The notes: a model not told the origin generated them from the letters alone. A DNA stretch of 64,000 bases from CAADGU01 sp964581605 (GCA_964581605.1 CAZOPF010000022.1:1-64000); one strand, 5' to 3'; counted from the stretch's first letter, positions 40,403 to 50,081 are shown. Program-made: numbers and translations.

Positions 40403-40687
40403 ATGAGTGAAGCCATCATTGAATCGAGTGGTAATGTGTTTACCGATTTAGGATTTGAGCCATCTGAAGCAGCCATCCTGCAAATGAGAGCCAGGCTGAT
40501 GAATGATTTGCGCGATTACATTCAGGCCAGCCAGATGACCCAGGCCGAAGTAGCACAACAGTTGGGTATTACCCAATCACGGGTTTCTGACCTGGTGCGG
40601 GGCAAGTGGGAGAAGTTCAGCCTGGAAATGCTTATCACCCTGGAAGCCCGCGCCGGGCGGACTGTCACGTTGGAATTAGCTGTCTGA
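40403..40687 (+). CDS. HigA-like XRE antitoxin
   Basis: The 94-residue protein carries an XRE helix-turn-helix (MTQAEVAQQLGITQSRVSDLVRG) in the middle. This matches short HigA antitoxins that follow HigB. It should bind HigB and repress the operon. The GGAG in the higB end supplies a ribosome-binding site. Its 3' end overlaps the convergent DUF5615 gene by twelve bases. Confidence 0.9.
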   Translation: MSEAIIESSGNVFTDLGFEPSEAAILQMRARLMNDLRDYIQASQMTQAEVAQQLGITQSRVSDLVRGKWEKFSLEMLITLEARAGRTVTLELAV

Positions 40688-41005
40688 CGTTATGATTACC
40701 GTCAGCCCCGGCCATTCGTCCGGGGTGTACTGATGGATAGCTTGCAAGACACGGCCGTGAATTTTGCGACGATTTGCTCGGCGTAAACGCACGATCAACA
40801 CCCCCTGATGATTTTCATGTCTGCGCTGAGAAAAGCCCTTATCGGTGGTGACAAGCAAACGCGATTCTTCTTGAGCCAATTTCCAAAGCGTAACATCCTT
40901 TGCCCCTTCAAGCACCGTGCCACGAATGTCTTTTACATCGTGCCCACTTTCTTGCAGCGCGTAGACGGTCATAGCCGGGATGTTCTCATCTACAAGAATT
41001 TTCAT
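40676..41005 (-). CDS. DUF5615 PIN-like protein, second copy
   Basis: The 109-residue product begins MKILVDENIPAMTVYALQ, has GHDVKDIRGTVLEGAKD and LLVTTDKGF, the full PIN-like acidic pattern including the late Asp that is Asn in the copy at 1563. The start overlaps the stop of DUF433 (41002-41005) by ATGA. Nuclease-type toxin activity is predicted from the family. It converges on higA with a twelve-base overlap. Confidence 0.85.
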   Translation of the reverse strand: MKILVDENIPAMTVYALQESGHDVKDIRGTVLEGAKDVTLWKLAQEESRLLVTTDKGFSQRRHENHQGVLIVRLRRANRRKIHGRVLQAIHQYTPDEWPGLTVIITSDS

Positions 41006-41238
41006 AACGCGCCGGAAAGGGGTTCCAATAGCGTCACTTGTTCTTCAGCCAGAGAAGCTGCGTACTCCAAACAGGCCAGGATGTCTGCGCGTTCCAATGT
41101 GGGATAATCTTCTAGCAACTCCTCAATGGTATCGCCATTTGCCAACATGCCCACAATCTGATGAACCGGAATGCGCGTACCGCGAATACATGCCTGCCCA
41201 TGATAAATTTCGGGATCTATAGAAATTCGCTCAAACAT
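41002..41238 (-). CDS. DUF433 protein, second copy
   Basis: The 78-residue protein has ISIDPEIYHGQACIRGTRIP and VHQIVGMLANGDTIEELLED, classic DUF433. It is shorter than the copy at 1925 and lacks the basic tail. It probably acts as antitoxin and regulator of the pair. Confidence 0.9.
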   Translation of the reverse strand: MFERISIDPEIYHGQACIRGTRIPVHQIVGMLANGDTIEELLEDYPTLERADILACLEYAASLAEEQVTLLEPLSGAL

Positions 41239-41380
41239 CGTTCACCTCATCAACCATTTGAGCCAATCATACTGGCAGGTAGAGTGGGCGTCAATTGGAT
41301 GAGGGATGAAGCCCGCAATACCCAATCTGCCGTCAACCTGGCGTGGGGGTGGGGCAGCACGGGTTCCATTCCGCCAGAAA

Positions 41381-41450
41381 AGGGCAAGACGGGCGGGAGG
41401 TGAAGTTTTAGTGACTGGCCAACTTCTTACCCGCCTGTCCCGCCCCTACA
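41381..41450. repeat. imperfect palindrome, probable terminator of the macroglobulin gene
   Basis: GACGGGCGGG and CCCGCCTGTC plus AAGTT/AACTT make a long imperfect stem directly after the stop at 41455. The right arm ends like the arms of the 71-72-bp element (GCCCCTAC), so it may be a diverged relative. The rest of 41239-41454 shows nothing recognisable. Confidence 0.55.
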
Positions 41451-41454
41451 ATAT

Positions 41455-44400
41455 CTATTCGATAATCACCAGGTCGCTGGCGCTACGGCCGAACGTTTCC
41501 GGCGCGTACATCTCTTCCGCTTTCGTCGGCGGAGTCACAAACATGCCCGGCGTGGTGGCGCGGGTGACGTAGCTGTACTCATACACCCCTTCCCACAGCA
41601 GCGTGCTGAACGCCTCCACCCGCTGATCGCGCATATTTTCATGGTCAAACCAGCTTCCCCACCACCACCAGTAAGGCGAGGGGGCGGCGTTCGGGTCTTG
41701 GGGCACACTTTCGGAAACGGCCAGCGCCGTGTTGATCGGCTCCAAACCGGCGGGCAGCGGGTCAACCAGGGCCACATGGTAACGGCGATTATCAGCCACC
41801 AGCATCAGCTTCACACGCACCCGCGCCCCCAGGCGAATGTGCCAGTTGCCGTCGGCATCCTGGGTCACATCTTCGGGGTCATCCACCGCTTCATAGCTGC
41901 GCTGCACCACAAAACCACGATTGAGCGGGTCGAGTGTCAGGTCGGAGGGGGCATAGTTGAGGGCGAGACGGTAGTAGAGACGGCCGTCGCCCTCCTTACT
42001 CACAATCAAATCCTGTGCCGATTCGCCAGTTGCCAGATAGCTCATGGGTATCTCCATCTGGTACCGTTCCGTCGTGCGCCCTTCAAATGGCTGCCCACCG
42101 GCGTAGCTGTCACCCAGCCAGATTTGGGCCACAAAGTTCGGTGTCTGCGTTTCAAAGGTGCGGAAGTAGTTATCCAGCGCCAGCAGGATGAACACATTTT
42201 CCTGGCTGTTGCCCCAATGCCCGGCCGTGCGATGCGCCAGCAGGCCATTGACCATTTTAGGAATCAGGTCATTTTGCGGGTCCTGGGTGATGAGCGTGTT
42301 CAGAATCACGCCATCGGTGCGCCGGTCGGAATGCAGCATCAGGTAGTCGCCGTCACCGTAGCTGGTAGTGAAGTTGGCGGCACCGGCCGTTTCCACCGCC
42401 CGGTTGTTGATGTGCTGCTGGATGGCGGCCACGTCGGCGGCCGCGCCGGGATCAGTTGCCAGCACCGGCCACAGCCAGCCTAACGTTTCTAGCGGCAGAT
42501 TTTCCAGCCCCGCTTCGTTGAACAGGTTACGCGCCTTGCCAGCATCCGAATTCCCGGCCAGATGGCGCACGTAGAGGGCATACGCGCTCAGACCCCAGCG
42601 CGTCTCCTGGCCGTACCATTCGGGGTAATACGCTTCTATCTCCTGCAAATAGGCCATCACGCCAGCCAGCATCTCAGCGGGCACGTCATATTCTTTCTGC
42701 TTCGCCATTACCAGAGCATGGGCCACGTGGATGGAGTTGAAGGGGACGGATTCACGGCCGCGCTGCCAATACGGGAAGCCACCGTCCCCATTTTGCATGC
42801 CTTGTAAGGTCTCGATGTCTCGCTGCACGGCCGTCCCCAACTCTTCCGGCGTGGGCAATCCTTCGGCCTCAAATGCACCCAACACATCCTGCAAAGCGGC
42901 CACCGCCAGGATGCGCGAGGCCAACTCTTCCGATGATTCATAGCGGTAGCTGGTTAGATACAACACCGCGTCCGTCAACGCTTGCAGGGCGGTGGAAGAG
43001 GTGCCGATTTCCAACCCGCCGTAGCCGGTAATCACGCCAGAAGGCATCACAAACGGCTGCGCCACTGCGCCCGCATCCAACACGCCGTAGGTGGCAAACG
43101 CTTCGGTGGTGGCCGGGGTGTAAACGGGCAGTTCGATGGTGGCGGCGTCAGCATACGGGCCGGAAACGGCCGCCACCTGGAACCGCGCCGTGCCCGCGCT
43201 CTCCGTTGTGGCCGGGAAGCGCACCTCGATGCGGTCATTGGCCGGGATGGTGACACGCTGCCCCTGCACGCCGGTCAGTTGCAGATTGGTCGTTTGCAGG
43301 GCTACGTCCACCGTCATCGGCTCGTCGGTCTGGTTTTGCAGGACGACCGGCAGTTCAAACTGGTCGCCAAAGTTAAGGAAGCGGGGGGCCGACGGCCGTA
43401 CCATCAAAGGCAATCGCGCCGTCAGATTGCTTTCACCCGCGCCAAATTGCCGGTCACCGGCCACGGCCGCGGCCATGAGGCGGTAGCGGGTCAGATTGTC
43501 TGGCAGGGTGAATGTGATCTGCGCCTGGCCGTTGGCGTCCGTTTGCACGGTGGGGGCAAAGACGGCCAGGGGGTTAAAGTCGGTGCGTACCTGAATAGGG
43601 GCGGCTGACGTGTCGGCGTCAGCGGCAAAGTTCATGGCACCGTCGGCGGTCATGGTGGCGGCGGGCATGGCCGCCGCTTCTTCTGCAGGCACTTCCATTT
43701 CAACTGTTTCCACAACTATTTGTTCAACCACACGGGTTACTTCGACTTGCCGTTCTCCACCAGCCTGGGCAGCCAAATTCTCCGGGTTGACCAGGAGGAT
43801 GCTGTCACGGCCGTAACGCTGCTCCAACCACGTCCATATCGGCTGGTAAAAGGTGTTGAGCGGGTTGCTTAACTGGTAGCCGGTCAGGGCCAGAATCGCC
43901 TCATCCACCGCCCACAGGGCGACTTCGGCATTGGGCACGGGCTGGCCATTGGCGTCTGTCACGGTGACGGTGACGGCCGTGTCTGCGCCCGGTTCCAGTT
44001 CAGTCGCCTGCGGAGCGACGGTCAACGTCAGTTCGCGGCTGTAGGGGGGCACACTCAGGTTGAGCGAGCCGCTGGCATACGCCGGGCGCGGCGGCAGATC
44101 GGGCAGGGCGTTGCCCTGGTCGTCGGTGCGCGGCGCACTGCCCACCAGTTCCACCTGCACCCCCACGTTGGGAATATGCTGCTCGGTGATGGGGATTTGC
44201 AGCGTGGCTGTGCCGTTTTCCAGCGTGAAGGGTTGGGTGGTCAGGTTGCCGCCGGCGGTCAGCATCAGCAGCCCTTCGCCCGTGCTAAACGGTGACTGCA
44301 CCAGGATTTCGGCCGTGTCGCCGGGCTGGTACTCCTGCCGGTCGGGGATGAGGGTGGCGTTTTCATGTTCCACCTGGCGCTGGACGGGTTGTGTGCCGCC

Positions 44401-47400
44401 GCTGACCCAACGGGTGAATTTGCTCTGGTTTTGACGGCCGGCGCTGTCGGTGATGACGGCCGTGATCTCATACGTGCCACCCTTTTCCGTGTCAAACGTG
44501 CAGGTGACCGGTTCGGTGGCCGAGGTGACGGTGCAATCCTGCACATCTACCGCTTCTTCCACCCAACGCCCGTTTTTGGTTGTCCATTCCAGGCGGGCGG
44601 CCTGCATGGTCACATTCACGCCGGGCACGGCATTGCCATCAATGTCGGTGACGATGGCTTCAATGTCCAGTGGTTCGCCCTGCTCCACAAAGGTGCGTGG
44701 GCTGCGCAGCCCCACATAGAGACTGGCCGGGTGGACGAGCAAATTGGTGGACGCCGCCCACGCCTGCCGGTTGACATCCATCACACTGGCGTCGGCATTA
44801 ACGGTAAACGGCCGATTCCCTTCCATCGCCTCAAAATCAATTTGCAGGAAGTGCTCCCCGTTGCCGTCCGTCACGCCGCTAAACGTTTCCACCACCTGAT
44901 CAGATGGATAAGGGAAACCGAATCCACGGCCGAATGACTCTTCCATGCCAAAGCCATAATCAAACCACCACCAGGGTATCCATTCGCCAAAGGTGAACTC
45001 GGCCCAGCCGGGCGGGCTGTATTGGCCGGGGGTGGAAGTGACGGTCCAGTTGACCTCGGCGTTGGGCAGCGGCCCACCAGCAAAATAATTGGCAGACACG
45101 GCAACGGTAGCGGCATCGTTGACGACGTAGGGGCCAACGCTTTCCTGGCGCGCGCTCACTTCAAATTCCGGGCGGCGGAATTCTTGCACCTGGAACTGAT
45201 GGTACTGGTCCCAACCGGGCAGATTTTGGCCGCCGCCCTGCACCTGCAAATAGATGGAGGCATAGCCCAGGTTGCTGTTTTCGGGGAGGGTGAAGTTGAG
45301 ATCGAAGCCGCCAAAAGCGTTGACGGCCGTTTCTCCATTGGCAATCTCGTTCCCCTGCGGATCATACACCTGGTAGGCCACGCCGGTGGCCTGCGCGCCG
45401 GGCAGAGTAATGGCGCCGGTTGTACCATCAATGTGGCGCAGCCACCCTTTCAGATGCACCTCTTCGCCGGGGCGGTACATGGCCCGGTCATCAAAGATGT
45501 GCCAGCGCAGTTCGTCGGTGGGGGACTGTGGCTGCCAGCCGGTTTCGTCATAGTAATAGGTGCTGATGGGCAGAATCGCCCTATCTTCCCCTTGTCGAGC
45601 AGTGATAACAGTCAAACCGTTCGCGGGCAGGTTCAGCCGCACCAGCCCGGTATCGTCAGTGGTCGCGGCCCCATCGTCACTGCTGGAGCCGATAGCCACA
45701 CCGGGCAGCGGCGAACCATCGGCCAGAGCGGTAGCGCGGACAACCAGTTCATCATTATCGCGCATGGCGTCCAGCCCGATCTGGGTGGACTGTACCCAGG
45801 GGTGGATGGTCTGGTAACGCTGCTGCCACAGGTCGGCAAAAAAACCATGTGGGGGTTGGATGACGAGGATGAGGTGATTGCTTTCGGCCAATGGTTCACT
45901 AAGGTTGACGGCCGTTTCCGTTAACACATCCTCTTCGCTGCCCGTTTTCACTATCTCGTCATACACCAGACGGCCGGGTGGGGTCGGCGGGTTTTCTTGC
46001 TGGTCAAAATCCCGCCGGTAAGCCATGTAATCGTCCCACTCTTCCGGGGTGACGGCATACGCCTGCACATGCAGTTCGTCGTGGTTCATCACATACAGCG
46101 TGATCTGCGGTTCGCTGGCAGAGGGGTCAAGGGTGACGAGCATGTCGCTGGGGCCGCTGATAAAGGGTTCGGCCGAACCCACGTCAAAACGCAGCGTCTC
46201 GGAATCGCCCATCGTCTGGCCGAAGATATCCTGGATGCTGCCATCTACGGTGACGCGGTAAGTGGTTTGTCCTTTGGTCATGCCCTGGATGGTGAGGGAG
46301 TTGTAGCTCAGGTCAACGGTTGCGCCGGGCAGTTCTGGCTCAATGCGGATCATCGTTTCGGCGAATGTCTCCGGGTCGAGCGGATTGTTGAAGTTGATGA
46401 TAAAGGGAGTGAGCGGCGGGCACTCATCTTCATACCAGCCGCAGGTGTGGTCGCTGATTTCTAACGGTGGATAGGTGTAGAACTGAAAAGATTGGGCTTC
46501 GGTTGTCAGGCGCGGCCCTTCGGCGGAGGGGGTGCCGGGGCCAATGGTGACATCAATGGCGGCGTCGGCGGGCAACGGCCGTTCCGGGCGCAGCGCCAGC
46601 CAGTACCCATCACGGGCATACGATACCGTCCGGCTGATGGTGTCGTCGGCGGCAATTTCGCTGGAAGAAGCCAGGCGGATGGATTGGGGATCGCCGTTGG
46701 CGGTGAGTTGAATGGTGGCGAGGACGGCCGTCGGGTCAATCAGTTGGTCAAACGCAATAAAAATGATCGGCTCCAACGGCTGTGAATCGTAAGTGGGGTA
46801 GCTGGAAACCATTTGCACGGGCGGGGTGCTGAACGTCCAGCGCACCGTTTCCGCCAGTTGGCCGCCGGTCAGGGAAGTGGTTCCGGCGGGGATTTCGGCC
46901 ACAAATTCGGTGGCCATCGGCAGCCGGTCAATGCCTGTAGGGGCGAGGCAGGTGGCATCGGACTCGTCTGCTGCGCACGAGGTATCTCCCACCTGCCTCG
47001 CCGCTACCTCAAACCGTAACGTCTGGGGACTGACCCATTGCCACGTGCCGGGTAGAGCGGGGGTGAGTGTAACAGGCACATCAGCGGTGGATAGACTTTC
47101 CAGGTCGGTCAGCGGCACCATCGGCTGGTTAAAGGTGACGTTGATAAACGGGGCCAGCCCCACATCTCCTTCCGGTGAATAGCGCAGCACTTCCAGCGGG
47201 CCTTCGGGCACGGCCGGCGGGGTGTAGTCGGTGGGTGGCGGCGGGAAGGTCTGGGTGATGGTCTGCCCGGGCAGGGGGGGCGGCAACAGCTCTTCTGGCA
47301 GGTGGAAGGGTTGGCTGTCGCCCGTTTCGCCGGTCAGTTCTGGCAGGCGGGCCAGAATCTGGGCGATTTCCGCTTCGGTGAGCGGGTCACCGGTGACGGG

Positions 47401-47694
47401 CGGCTGCGCCTGGAAGGTGTCGGGGCTGGCCTGCCCTTCGCTGAGGCGGATTTGTAGTTTGGCGGCGGCTTCAGTGAAGCGGTCAGAGGTGGTGGTGGAT
47501 ACGGCCGTTTCCGGCCCAAACCCCGTATCTATCTGATTCGTCCGCAAAATGGGGTTGGTGAAACCACTATCGCCCTGATCGCGTTGGCGCAGCCAGACGG
47601 CCCCCAACGCCAGCCCGATGATGGCGATACCCGAAATAGCCAAAATGATGAGGTTACGCTTGCGTTTGTTTCCTGATTGAGTTGTTTGAGACAT
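41455..47694 (-). CDS. alpha-2-macroglobulin-like large envelope protein
   Basis: The 2079-residue protein starts at ATG 47694, behind AAAGGAGAGG, with a short basic stretch and one membrane anchor (NLIILAISGIAIIGLALG). It carries MG/A2M_N domains, a VPGVNVTMQAARLEW-type beta-sandwich, the A2M_N_2 region (VALWAVDEAILALTGY) and the alpha-toroid domain from about residue 1560 (GGFPYWQRG; WGLSAYALYVRHLAG). The CxEQ thioester is absent: the aligned segment near 1583 reads YRYESSEELASRIL. Bacterial A2Ms protect the envelope by trapping proteases. A thioester-free type can only act by conformational trapping. A palindromic element is inserted at 46937. Confidence 0.9.
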   Translation of the reverse strand: MSQTTQSGNKRKRNLIILAISGIAIIGLALGAVWLRQRDQGDSGFTNPILRTNQIDTGFGPETAVSTTTSDRFTEAAAKLQIRLSEGQASPDTFQAQPPVTGDPLTEAEIAQILARLPELTGETGDSQPFHLPEELLPPPLPGQTITQTFPPPPTDYTPPAVPEGPLEVLRYSPEGDVGLAPFINVTFNQPMVPLTDLESLSTADVPVTLTPALPGTWQWVSPQTLRFEVAARQVGDTSCAADESDATCLAPTGIDRLPMATEFVAEIPAGTTSLTGGQLAETVRWTFSTPPVQMVSSYPTYDSQPLEPIIFIAFDQLIDPTAVLATIQLTANGDPQSIRLASSSEIAADDTISRTVSYARDGYWLALRPERPLPADAAIDVTIGPGTPSAEGPRLTTEAQSFQFYTYPPLEISDHTCGWYEDECPPLTPFIINFNNPLDPETFAETMIRIEPELPGATVDLSYNSLTIQGMTKGQTTYRVTVDGSIQDIFGQTMGDSETLRFDVGSAEPFISGPSDMLVTLDPSASEPQITLYVMNHDELHVQAYAVTPEEWDDYMAYRRDFDQQENPPTPPGRLVYDEIVKTGSEEDVLTETAVNLSEPLAESNHLILVIQPPHGFFADLWQQRYQTIHPWVQSTQIGLDAMRDNDELVVRATALADGSPLPGVAIGSSSDDGAATTDDTGLVRLNLPANGLTVITARQGEDRAILPISTYYYDETGWQPQSPTDELRWHIFDDRAMYRPGEEVHLKGWLRHIDGTTGAITLPGAQATGVAYQVYDPQGNEIANGETAVNAFGGFDLNFTLPENSNLGYASIYLQVQGGGQNLPGWDQYHQFQVQEFRRPEFEVSARQESVGPYVVNDAATVAVSANYFAGGPLPNAEVNWTVTSTPGQYSPPGWAEFTFGEWIPWWWFDYGFGMEESFGRGFGFPYPSDQVVETFSGVTDGNGEHFLQIDFEAMEGNRPFTVNADASVMDVNRQAWAASTNLLVHPASLYVGLRSPRTFVEQGEPLDIEAIVTDIDGNAVPGVNVTMQAARLEWTTKNGRWVEEAVDVQDCTVTSATEPVTCTFDTEKGGTYEITAVITDSAGRQNQSKFTRWVSGGTQPVQRQVEHENATLIPDRQEYQPGDTAEILVQSPFSTGEGLLMLTAGGNLTTQPFTLENGTATLQIPITEQHIPNVGVQVELVGSAPRTDDQGNALPDLPPRPAYASGSLNLSVPPYSRELTLTVAPQATELEPGADTAVTVTVTDANGQPVPNAEVALWAVDEAILALTGYQLSNPLNTFYQPIWTWLEQRYGRDSILLVNPENLAAQAGGERQVEVTRVVEQIVVETVEMEVPAEEAAAMPAATMTADGAMNFAADADTSAAPIQVRTDFNPLAVFAPTVQTDANGQAQITFTLPDNLTRYRLMAAAVAGDRQFGAGESNLTARLPLMVRPSAPRFLNFGDQFELPVVLQNQTDEPMTVDVALQTTNLQLTGVQGQRVTIPANDRIEVRFPATTESAGTARFQVAAVSGPYADAATIELPVYTPATTEAFATYGVLDAGAVAQPFVMPSGVITGYGGLEIGTSSTALQALTDAVLYLTSYRYESSEELASRILAVAALQDVLGAFEAEGLPTPEELGTAVQRDIETLQGMQNGDGGFPYWQRGRESVPFNSIHVAHALVMAKQKEYDVPAEMLAGVMAYLQEIEAYYPEWYGQETRWGLSAYALYVRHLAGNSDAGKARNLFNEAGLENLPLETLGWLWPVLATDPGAAADVAAIQQHINNRAVETAGAANFTTSYGDGDYLMLHSDRRTDGVILNTLITQDPQNDLIPKMVNGLLAHRTAGHWGNSQENVFILLALDNYFRTFETQTPNFVAQIWLGDSYAGGQPFEGRTTERYQMEIPMSYLATGESAQDLIVSKEGDGRLYYRLALNYAPSDLTLDPLNRGFVVQRSYEAVDDPEDVTQDADGNWHIRLGARVRVKLMLVADNRRYHVALVDPLPAGLEPINTALAVSESVPQDPNAAPSPYWWWWGSWFDHENMRDQRVEAFSTLLWEGVYEYSYVTRATTPGMFVTPPTKAEEMYAPETFGRSASDLVIIE
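46937..47007. repeat. ~71-bp palindromic element inserted in the macroglobulin gene, copy 2
   Basis: GTAGGGGCGAGGCAGGTGG and CCACCTGCCTCGCCGCTAC match at 18 of 19 positions and enclose 33 bases. The element adds a peptide with two cysteines ending in CLAPT, the same ending as in copy 1 of the giant gene. Confidence 0.8.
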
Positions 47695-47804
47695 GTTCCC
47701 TCTCCTTTGGGAATGAGCAACATTAAGTGCTTTGCCAGGCAAAGTCTAGCAGATAAACGCTATGGGTGGGCAATTGGTTCCCCATGAGGGCAACGAATAA
47801 AAAA

Positions 47805-47880
47805 GCGGATAAGCGGATGTTTTCATCCACTTATCCGCCTTTCAACTTCTCCCGATAACCGATAACCGATTACCGATAAT
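47805..47880. repeat. hairpin plus heptamer array after the META lipoprotein gene
   Basis: GCGGATAAGCGGATG and CATCCACTTATCCGC form a 15-bp stem with one mismatch and a TTTT loop (47805-47838). CGATAAC, CGATAAC, CGATTAC and CGATAAT follow at 47853-47880, up to the stop region of the next gene. Confidence 0.7.
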
Positions 47881-47885
47881 GGACA

Positions 47886-49874
47886 TTAAGGCGTGGCGAC
47901 GAAGTTCATCACCCCGGCCGTGCCGTCAGCCTGGGTGTAGAAAAGCTGCCCGTTGGTTTGCAGGAAGCCTTGTTCATTGAGAATTTGTTCCCAACGGTAG
48001 CCAGTAATCGCTCCCAGACCGGCCAGATAGGCCTGTTCCTGCTGCATAATGGCCTCATCGCACAACATCAGTGTGGTGAGGATGCCTGTTACCTGGAAAT
48101 AATTGTCCACGGGCACGATGGTACCGGAGTAGTTGTTGCAACCGGCATTGCCAGAAATGGTGTCATTGGCAAAGTGGGCGGTGATTTCTGTACCTTCCAG
48201 AATAGGCTGTGGCGCGTTAACCGGGCCAAAGGATTGCAGATAGAAGGTACGGCCGTCGGCTTCCTCGGCCGGTGCATCGGGCGCAGGTGGTGGTGTACCC
48301 TGGGGCACAAAACGCATCGTGCCGCTGTCAAACACCTGGTCTATAAACAGGTTGTCGTTTTGAATGAAGTAGATGGCCGCACTGCTGAGCTGGGTCAGGA
48401 ATTCCGTTGCCTGGGAATCTTCCGGGCAGGCCATCATGGTGGAGGGGCCAGGCGTGATGGTGATGCTGCTGCCATCGGTGGTGTAGCTGGCCAGAACGGT
48501 GTTGCAGTCGGCCTGAATCTGGGCGCTGCCATCGGCGTTGAAGCGGATGACGTAGCGGGTGGGGTCGTTCACAAAAACTTCGCCATCTACGGGGTTGGTC
48601 GTGGAGACCCATTCCCAGGGGGTGTTGGTGAGGGCAGGTGGCAATGGGGGCGCAGCCACAACGGGCACGTTTTCAGCGTTGGTCGCTTCAACCCATTCGG
48701 CAGACACCCATACCTGGCCGCCGGGTAGATTGGGGGCGCTGGCCACCCACCATTGCCCACCGGCGCTGACGCCGATGATTTCGCCGGTTGTGCCTACAGG
48801 AACAGCGCCCACAGTGGGGTAGTTGGTGCCGGGGCCGGTGCGCAAGAAGACACCATCAGGCGCGGTGACTGTGCCGGTGGGGTCTTCGGCATCCGGTTCG
48901 GGAATTTCGACGGTGGGTACCAGGCGGTAATAATCTACCGGCCCACCAGCGACCCAGGGGAAAACGAGTACGTTGCCGTCTTCTTCAAAGCGGTAATTTT
49001 GGGCGGGGCCAAACATTTGCAGCATGGCCTGGTCGTAAGAAGTTTCCCCGCAGAAGGCCATTGACGAAAAACCGGCTTCGATGAAGATACTGTCCGGTGG
49101 GGTGGTGGCGTAACGGCCGCCGCTCACATTGCAGTCCACTTTGGCAGTGTACGTGCCATCTTCGTTGAAGACGATGGTGTAATTTTCCGGGTTTTCAATG
49201 ACGATGGCCGGGATGTCATTGCCGTTGGGATCGCGCCGTTCCCAGGCCCAGGTTTTGTCAATCAAGGCCGGGTCGGGCGTGTGTTCCATTTCGTCCACCA
49301 TTGAGCCGGGGGTTTCGGCAACCGGGGTGACGACGTTCTGGAAATAATCTATCGGCCCGCCAGCTACCCAGGAAAGGACGAGGGTGTTGCCATCTTCTTC
49401 AAAGCTGTAGTTTTGAGCGGGGCCAAACAGTTGCAGCATGGCGCTGTCCAGCGAACCTTCAGGGCACATGGCCATGGTCATGGCGCCGGCTTCCATGAAG
49501 ATGCTGCCGGGGGCCTCGGTGGCATAACGGCCGTTCATGCGATTACAGTCCACCTGGGCGCTAAAAGTGCCATCTTCAAAAAACAGCACATTGTAGTTCT
49601 CCGGGTTGGGCACCACAATTTCTTCGCTGTCGTTGCCATTGGGGTCGCGCCGTACCCAATGCCAGGTGATGTTGATCAGGCTGGCATCAGGGACGTGGGT
49701 GAGGGTATCTACATAGGAGCCAGGCGCTTCCGTTGCGGCCGCTTCTGGTTCTTCTGTTGGCGGTGCTTCGGTGGGGGGCACGGCCGTCGGCTCCGGGGTG
49801 GGGGTGGGTTCTTCACCGCCACAGGCGGCCAGAACCAATACCAACAGTAACAATAACGATAGTAACTTTTTCAT
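47886..49874 (-). CDS. lipoprotein with four META-like domains and an SH3 domain
   Basis: The 662-residue protein has a lipobox at LVLAACGG (Cys 18) and a Thr/Pro/Glu linker. Two META/HslJ-like domains follow at about 55-180 and 190-315, each with TWHWVRRD or TWAWERRD, QVDCN or KVDCN and GPAQNY. An SH3_3 domain lies at about 331-400 (GVFLRTGPGTNYPTVG), and two more META-like domains at about 410-520 and 545-655 (ADCNTVLASY; AGCNNYSGTI). META domains stabilise or bind in the envelope. Four copies in one chain with a central SH3 is unusual. It is anchored by lipidation at the outer face of the membrane. Confidence 0.85.
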   Translation of the reverse strand: MKKLLSLLLLLVLVLAACGGEEPTPTPEPTAVPPTEAPPTEEPEAAATEAPGSYVDTLTHVPDASLINITWHWVRRDPNGNDSEEIVVPNPENYNVLFFEDGTFSAQVDCNRMNGRYATEAPGSIFMEAGAMTMAMCPEGSLDSAMLQLFGPAQNYSFEEDGNTLVLSWVAGGPIDYFQNVVTPVAETPGSMVDEMEHTPDPALIDKTWAWERRDPNGNDIPAIVIENPENYTIVFNEDGTYTAKVDCNVSGGRYATTPPDSIFIEAGFSSMAFCGETSYDQAMLQMFGPAQNYRFEEDGNVLVFPWVAGGPVDYYRLVPTVEIPEPDAEDPTGTVTAPDGVFLRTGPGTNYPTVGAVPVGTTGEIIGVSAGGQWWVASAPNLPGGQVWVSAEWVEATNAENVPVVAAPPLPPALTNTPWEWVSTTNPVDGEVFVNDPTRYVIRFNADGSAQIQADCNTVLASYTTDGSSITITPGPSTMMACPEDSQATEFLTQLSSAAIYFIQNDNLFIDQVFDSGTMRFVPQGTPPPAPDAPAEEADGRTFYLQSFGPVNAPQPILEGTEITAHFANDTISGNAGCNNYSGTIVPVDNYFQVTGILTTLMLCDEAIMQQEQAYLAGLGAITGYRWEQILNEQGFLQTNGQLFYTQADGTAGVMNFVATP

Positions 49875-50029
49875 ACTCTCTCCTTTTGTAATGTGCCAGT
49901 TTGTTCTGGCAAACAGGCCAGTTTTACTCTTTTTTGAGGGGGAGACAAGGAGAGGGGGTACGGCCGTGAGCCATCCCCCCTCATTTCTTCATACTTCGTT
50001 AACGCTAAAGTGCCGTTACAAACTATTTT

Positions 50030-50068
50030 TCCTTGAAAATCCGTACTTGATCTTCCGATTTTCAAGGA
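50030..50068. repeat. perfect 12-bp inverted repeat before the DUF4143 ATPase
   Basis: TCCTTGAAAATC and GATTTTCAAGGA are separated by 15 bases and lie 14 bases before the ATG at 50082. It could be an operator or part of the promoter. Confidence 0.65.
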
Positions 50069-50081
50069 TAAAATTCACTCC

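Noticed and set aside
41641..49850. Plus-strand frames opposite the macroglobulin and META genes
   Set aside because: No recognisable motif, while the minus-strand frames carry complete domain series and lipobox or anchor.
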